Source: Lachnospiraceae bacterium (GTDB lineage Bacteria > Bacillota > Clostridia > Lachnospirales > Lachnospiraceae). From it: a stretch of DNA of 52,908 nucleotides. The notes below the pieces were generated by a model, which did not search any database, had not been told where the DNA came from, and worked only from the letters and a program-made list of their open reading frames with translations. Below are positions 49,609-52,908 of the stretch, piece after piece. The position numbers were made by a program, and so were the translations under genes. How positions within the stretch are numbered: the first letter of the stretch is position 1; each line of letters starts with the position of its first letter. The stretch spans positions 1-52,908 of the forward strand of contig JAAUZK010000028.1 in NCBI GenBank assembly GCA_014804655.1, in the 5' to 3' direction.

Positions 49609-50619
49609 TTATAACAACTGTATCCCGTTTGCCAGCGCTTCATTTGTCACATCTTCCGGCCACAGGGAAGCCTGTACCTCTCCAATGTGTGCTTTTCGCA
49701 GGAAAAACATACAGATTCGGGACTGCCCGATACCGCCGCCGATGGTGAAAGGGAGTTCCTCGTTCAGAATTGCTTTCTGGAAAGGAAGTTCGGCTCTTTC
49801 GGGGCAGCCGGCCTTGTCAAGCTGGCTAAGAAGCGAATCCTTGTCTACACGTATGCCCATGGAAGACAGCTCCAGAGCAATGTCCAGTACCGGATAGTAG
49901 ACTAAGATATCGGCATTCAGAGCCCAATCGTCATAGTCCGGAGCGCGTCCGTCGTGTTTTACGCCCGATTCCAGCAAATCTCCGATCTGCATAACGCAGA
50001 CAGCGCCCTTCGCTTTGGTTATGTAATATTCCCGCTCCTTCGGCGTATATTCGGGGAACATATTTTCCAGTTCCTGTGTCGTAATAAAGAAGATGTCGTG
50101 AGGCAGGATCTCGCTGATATAATCATAGCGGATCGCCATGTATTTTTCGGTTTTGCGCAGCACTTTGTAGACGGCTCTGACAGTTTCTTGCAAATAATCG
50201 ATAGTGCGCTCATCCCGGGAGATGATCTTCTCCCAGTCCCACTGATCCACGTAAATAGAGTGAATGTTGTCTGTTGTCTCGTCTCTGCGGATGGCGCTCA
50301 TATCCGTGTAGAGCCCTTCACCATGTGTAAAACCGTATTTCTGCAGCGCCATGCGCTTCCACTTTGCCAGAGAGTGAACGATTTCCGCCTGCGCTTCGTT
50401 CTGCTCTTTGATGCCGAAGGACACCGGACGCTCCACGCCGTTTAAGTTATCGTTCAGACCGGAAGCCGGGTCAACGAAAAGTGGTGCGGATACGCGCAGC
50501 AGGTGCAGTTCTTCCGCTAACAGTACTTGAAAAAAGTCTTTGACCGTCTTGATACCGATCTGCGTGTCGTGCAGATTCAGCGCGGATTTGTAATCTTTGG
50601 GAATCATTAAGTTGTCCAT
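49609..50619 (-). CDS. asnA: Aspartate-ammonia ligase, AsnA-type asparagine synthetase (336 aa)
   Basis: Makes asparagine from aspartate, ammonia and ATP. Class II tRNA-synthetase-like fold with LMIPKDYKSALNLHDTQIGIK, VSAPLFVDPASGLND, YVDQWDWEKII, and GGIGQSRICMFFL at the end. The start MDNLMIPKDY is preceded by GCGAGG and gives the usual length; the open frame continues 43 codons upstream but that part is made of 27-bp repeats. It is a single gene between Uma2 and radical SAM loci. Confidence 0.95.
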   Translation of the reverse strand: MDNLMIPKDYKSALNLHDTQIGIKTVKDFFQVLLAEELHLLRVSAPLFVDPASGLNDNLNGVERPVSFGIKEQNEAQAEIVHSLAKWKRMALQKYGFTHGEGLYTDMSAIRRDETTDNIHSIYVDQWDWEKIISRDERTIDYLQETVRAVYKVLRKTEKYMAIRYDYISEILPHDIFFITTQELENMFPEYTPKEREYYITKAKGAVCVMQIGDLLESGVKHDGRAPDYDDWALNADILVYYPVLDIALELSSMGIRVDKDSLLSQLDKAGCPERAELPFQKAILNEELPFTIGGGIGQSRICMFFLRKAHIGEVQASLWPEDVTNEALANGIQLL

Positions 50620-50677
50620 AGGAAACCTCGCTTTATAAAAATTTGGATGGCCGAGTTTGCGAAGCAATACTCGTAAA

Positions 50678-50758
50678 GTTAATTTGCGAAGCAAATTTAC
50701 TTTTGTTAATTTGCGAAGCAAATTTACTTTTGTTAATTTGCGAAGCAAATTTACTTTT
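50678..50758. repeat. Three tandem 27-bp hairpin repeats upstream of asnA
   Basis: GTTAATTTGCGAAGCAAATT plus TACTTTT occurs three times in tandem at 50678, 50705 and 50732. A decayed fourth copy lies nearer the gene at about 50654-50677. Each forms an AATTTGC-gaa-GCAAATT hairpin in the asnA leader. The period is a codon multiple, which explains the open frame there. Confidence 0.85.
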
Positions 50759-50851
50759 ATTTAACCGCGTTTTGAGGGAGAAATCAAGAGGGATGAAGGA
50801 ATAAATTTTGGGAAGTGGGCAGCGAGGGCTTGAAGGGTATCTAATACGGAC

Positions 50852-51003
50852 GCTCAGAGGGAAGGCAATATCTACGGAGTCGCGCTCCCGCTCCGTAAAA
50901 AGCGTAGCAGATGCTAAACTCGTGAGTTGCTTCGCAACTCATAACCTCGTTAAGCACTGACGCTTTTTAAGGGACTCCTTAAGATATTGTCTTCCCTCTG
51001 AGC
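50852..51003. repeat. Dispersed nested-palindrome element, copy 3
   Basis: 152 bp. Outer arms GAGGGAAGGCAATATCT / AGATATTGTCTTCCCTC (one G-T pair) differ from copy 2 at matched positions on both sides. It shares CTCGTGAGTTGC / GCAACTCATAACCTCG and the AAAAAGCG/CGCTTTTT pair with copy 2. Confidence 0.88.
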
Positions 51004-51132
51004 TGGGTATTGGAGAGGTAACATTTGAGTGTTATATAAGACTTCCCTCAGAGTTGGGTATTGAAGAGGTACTGTTTGAATGTTATATAAGGTCTCCCTA
51101 TGAACCGGGTATGGGAGAAGTATTGTTTAAAG
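50991..51132. repeat. Three tandem 51-bp units after copy 3
   Basis: Units start at 50991, 51042 and 51093. Each has TCCCT, GGGTAT and (units 1 and 2) GTTATATAAG. The first unit overlaps the right arm of copy 3, so the array seems to have grown from the edge of that element. Confidence 0.75.
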
Positions 51133-51173
51133 TTGGTGTCATTTAAGTTAAGAATATATTCGATACACAGCGT

Positions 51174-51250
51174 CGGATAGTATACGGTAGTCATAAGGAC
51201 CGTTTGGAACCGAGCGGAAGCGCGTCCTTAGGACTACCGTATACTGTCCG
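51174..51250. repeat. 27-bp inverted repeat forming a large hairpin
   Basis: Arms 51174-51200 and 51224-51250 match at 25 of 27 positions (core AGTATACGGTAGTC / GACTACCGTATACT), with a 23-base loop. Not followed by T residues. It is another palindromic intergenic element of unknown type. Confidence 0.8.
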
Positions 51251-51317
51251 GCGCGTCCGGGTTTAATCAAATGGTATTGGGATTAAATAATAACGTGAAA
51301 AGCAAATATGAGATAAA

Positions 51318-51390
51318 GAACAAATGTTCGAAAAAAGTACTTGCCTTTGAGAATAGTATATGATATGATACACGTATAGAACAAATGTTC
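51318..51390 (+). promoter_or_regulatory. SOS-regulated promoter with two LexA boxes
   Basis: Two identical GAACAAATGTTC boxes (51318-51329 and 51379-51390) fit the Firmicutes LexA consensus GAAC-N4-GTTC. Between them a promoter has TTGCCT (51341) and TATGAT (51364) at 17-base spacing; box 2 covers the transcription start. The radical SAM start codon is about 48 bases beyond box 2. Confidence 0.8.
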
Positions 51391-51437
51391 TGCATGTATG
51401 GGATGATCTGTTATTAGGAAAAGGAATTGATTAGGGG

Positions 51438-52781
51438 ATGGAAGTCAGGATATCGCCGCAGATGTCGGTTATGGATAAACTGAAAATACTGGCGGATGCC
51501 GCGAAGTATGACGTATCGTGCAGTTCTAGCGGGTCAAACCGCAAGAATGACGGTACGGGGATCGGAAATACGGTCGCGGCAGGGCTGTGTCACAGTTTTG
51601 CGGCAGACGGAAGGTGCATTTCTCTGTTGAAGATACTGTTTACCAACGAGTGTATCTATGATTGCAGATATTGTATCAACCGGAAGTCCAATGACGTGCC
51701 CCGGGCGTCTTTCACACCGGATGAGGTGTGTGAATTGACGATGGAATTTTACAGACGCAATTATATAGAAGGTTTGTTCTTAAGCTCGGGGATATTGTAC
51801 AGTCCAAACTATACGATGGAGCTGATCTGTGAGACAGTGCATAAGCTGCGCACGCTACATCGGTTTCAGGGGTATGTCCATGTGAAGGCGATTCCGGGGG
51901 CGGATCCGTTGCTCATACAGCGGGCGGGGTATCTTGCGGATCGCATGAGCGTGAATCTGGAGATGGCGACGGCGGACGGACTGCGGGAGATGGCGCCGAA
52001 TAAGCATCGCAAGAATATATTGAAACCGATGCGGCAGATTCAGAACGGTATTACCCAGAGTAAGAATGAACTTGCCTTATACAGACATGCGCCGCATTTC
52101 TGTGAGGCCGGGCAATCCACACAGATGGTGGTGGGAGCCCTGCCGGAAAGCGACTACCAGATCATGTCGGTGGCTGAGAATCTGTATGAGAAGTTTTCCT
52201 TAAAAAGGGTGTACTACTCGGCATTTGTGAACGTGAACGAGGATAAGGAACTGCCCGCCGTGACGGGCGGTCCGCCCCTTCTCCGGGAGCACAGACTGTA
52301 TCAGGCGGACTGGCTGCTTAGGTTCTATGATTTTAAGGTGGATGAATTGTTGACGACAGACCGTCCTAATTTTAACATGGCGATTGATCCGAAGGCGGAT
52401 TGGGCGGTGCGTCATCTGGAAGTGTTTCCGGTGGAGATCAATCGTGCGGATTATCGGCTGCTTCTCAGGATTCCGGGAATCGGTGTCAAGAGCGCGAGGC
52501 GCATCATAGCGGCCAGACGATTCGGCAGTCTGACATTTGAGGATTTAAAGAAGATGGGTGTGGTGTTAAAGCGGGCGTTGTATTTTATCACTTGCGGCGG
52601 CAGGATGATGTATCCGACGAAGATTGATGAGGAATATATCGTGCGCAATCTGACCTATCAGAATCTGATGGGGCGGGGAGAGCGGCTGCCGTTTATGACG
52701 GATGGGACGACATACAGGCAGATATCCCTATTTGATGACGGGATGATTCTGGGAGCACAGAATTATAGGAGTATTTCGTGA
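51438..52781 (+). CDS. Radical SAM protein, putative DNA modification/repair (447 aa)
   Basis: The 4Fe-4S/SAM motif CIYDCRYC is at residues 73-80, and RASFTPDEVCEL and LFLSSGILYSPNYT follow in the barrel. The C-terminal part has a helix-hairpin-helix DNA-binding motif (LRIPGIGVKSARRIIAARR) as in UV-repair and radA-type proteins. Families of this type occur with a partner gene that starts at 52805. The LexA boxes upstream strongly support a DNA-damage role. The exact lesion or reaction is unknown. The ATG has only a weak site upstream (GGAAAAGGAATTG). Confidence 0.9.
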   Translation: MEVRISPQMSVMDKLKILADAAKYDVSCSSSGSNRKNDGTGIGNTVAAGLCHSFAADGRCISLLKILFTNECIYDCRYCINRKSNDVPRASFTPDEVCELTMEFYRRNYIEGLFLSSGILYSPNYTMELICETVHKLRTLHRFQGYVHVKAIPGADPLLIQRAGYLADRMSVNLEMATADGLREMAPNKHRKNILKPMRQIQNGITQSKNELALYRHAPHFCEAGQSTQMVVGALPESDYQIMSVAENLYEKFSLKRVYYSAFVNVNEDKELPAVTGGPPLLREHRLYQADWLLRFYDFKVDELLTTDRPNFNMAIDPKADWAVRHLEVFPVEINRADYRLLLRIPGIGVKSARRIIAARRFGSLTFEDLKKMGVVLKRALYFITCGGRMMYPTKIDEEYIVRNLTYQNLMGRGERLPFMTDGTTYRQISLFDDGMILGAQNYRSIS

Positions 52782-52804
52782 ATGGTACACGGGAGACATA
52801 TATT

Positions 52805-52908
52805 ATGGAAGAGAAATATATCATCTGTGAGGACTCGTTAGAGGGAATCTTCACGGCAGTTTATGATGCCTATGCTTTAAGGGAGGGGCATGAGCACACT
52901 CATATACA
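52805..52908 (+). CDS. Partner of the radical SAM DNA-repair protein (DUF4130-like), 3' end outside window
   Basis: The first 34 codons are visible, starting MEEKYIICEDSLEGIFTAVY and continuing DAYALREGHEHTHI. This start is typical of the small partner protein encoded beside this radical SAM family (DUF4130/SAM-associated). It lies 23 bases after the radical SAM stop, so the two form one SOS-controlled operon. Confidence 0.85.
   Translation, partial: MEEKYIICEDSLEGIFTAVYDAYALREGHEHTHI

Noticed and set aside
50678..50758. The 27-bp repeats as a CRISPR array
   Set aside because: Direct head-to-tail repeats with no spacers.
16120..51003. The three palindromic elements as CRISPR repeats or rho-independent terminators
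   Set aside because: They are far apart, about 150 bp each with nested stems, and no spacer array or T tract is present.

Overview
The window looks like the chromosome of a Lachnospiraceae-type member of Clostridia (Bacillota). The signs are the order tig-clpP-clpX-lon-engB, the gltB/gltD pair, GGAGG-type ribosome binding sites, a CdaR/glycerate kinase/GntP locus, a GPH sugar transporter beside a GH36 alpha-galactosidase, and LexA boxes of the GAAC-N4-GTTC form. No rRNA, tRNA, CRISPR array or insertion sequence was recognised.

Positions 1 to about 8,030 are accessory DNA. The region holds a nearly unidirectional (minus strand) row of small genes, many encoding 30-80 residue membrane peptides. 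It includes a 69-residue protein built like the major coat protein of filamentous phages (short acidic/amphipathic segment, one membrane helix, basic tail), followed at once by a strong hairpin. With an OB-like small basic/acidic-tailed protein, a tail-anchored acidic protein, a secreted protein running off the left edge, and a highly structured 0.6-kb non-coding block, the best reading is an inovirus-like prophage inserted upstream of tig. The morphogenesis ATPase (Zot/pI) and a replication initiator are not seen and would have to lie left of the window. Two tiny peptides with strong ribosome binding sites are encoded on the opposite strand. A 20-bp palindrome recurs across the region.

From 8,257 to 16,103 lies the proteostasis block (trigger factor, ClpP, ClpX, Lon), followed by the GTPase EngB and an AI-2E-family exporter. 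From 16.3 to 26.3 kb are a D-lactate dehydrogenase-like protein, VanZ and HdeD-like membrane proteins, an unrecognised Gln/Ala-rich protein, two overlapping HAD phosphatases, an MFS exporter behind an elaborate leader (42-codon upstream ORF, two anti-Shine-Dalgarno copies), a CPBP protease, an MBL-fold hydrolase and a membrane-tethered endonuclease/phosphatase-fold protein. Glutamate synthase (26.5-33.1 kb) has its two subunit genes separated by a repeat-filled gap.

From 33.1 to 37.1 kb a CdaR-type activator faces glycerate kinase and a GntP permease across a control region with two matching operators. A PAS protein, an HTH/ankyrin-like protein with a lipoprotein, two membrane proteins, then a TetR-GT-B-GPH-alpha-galactosidase run follow. 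The right end carries a Uma2-type protein, asparagine synthetase AsnA and an SOS-controlled radical SAM DNA-repair pair, the second gene cut by the window edge.

The intergenic DNA is unusually rich in structured repeats. A roughly 150-bp nested-palindrome element occurs three times (16.1, 37.1, 50.9 kb), with compensatory changes between copies, and there are several tandem arrays (4x37 bp, 6x20 bp, 3x27 bp, 3x51 bp). Start sites were chosen by reading ribosome binding sites, so several genes are shorter than their longest open frame. All functional names are from motif recognition by eye, without database searches.
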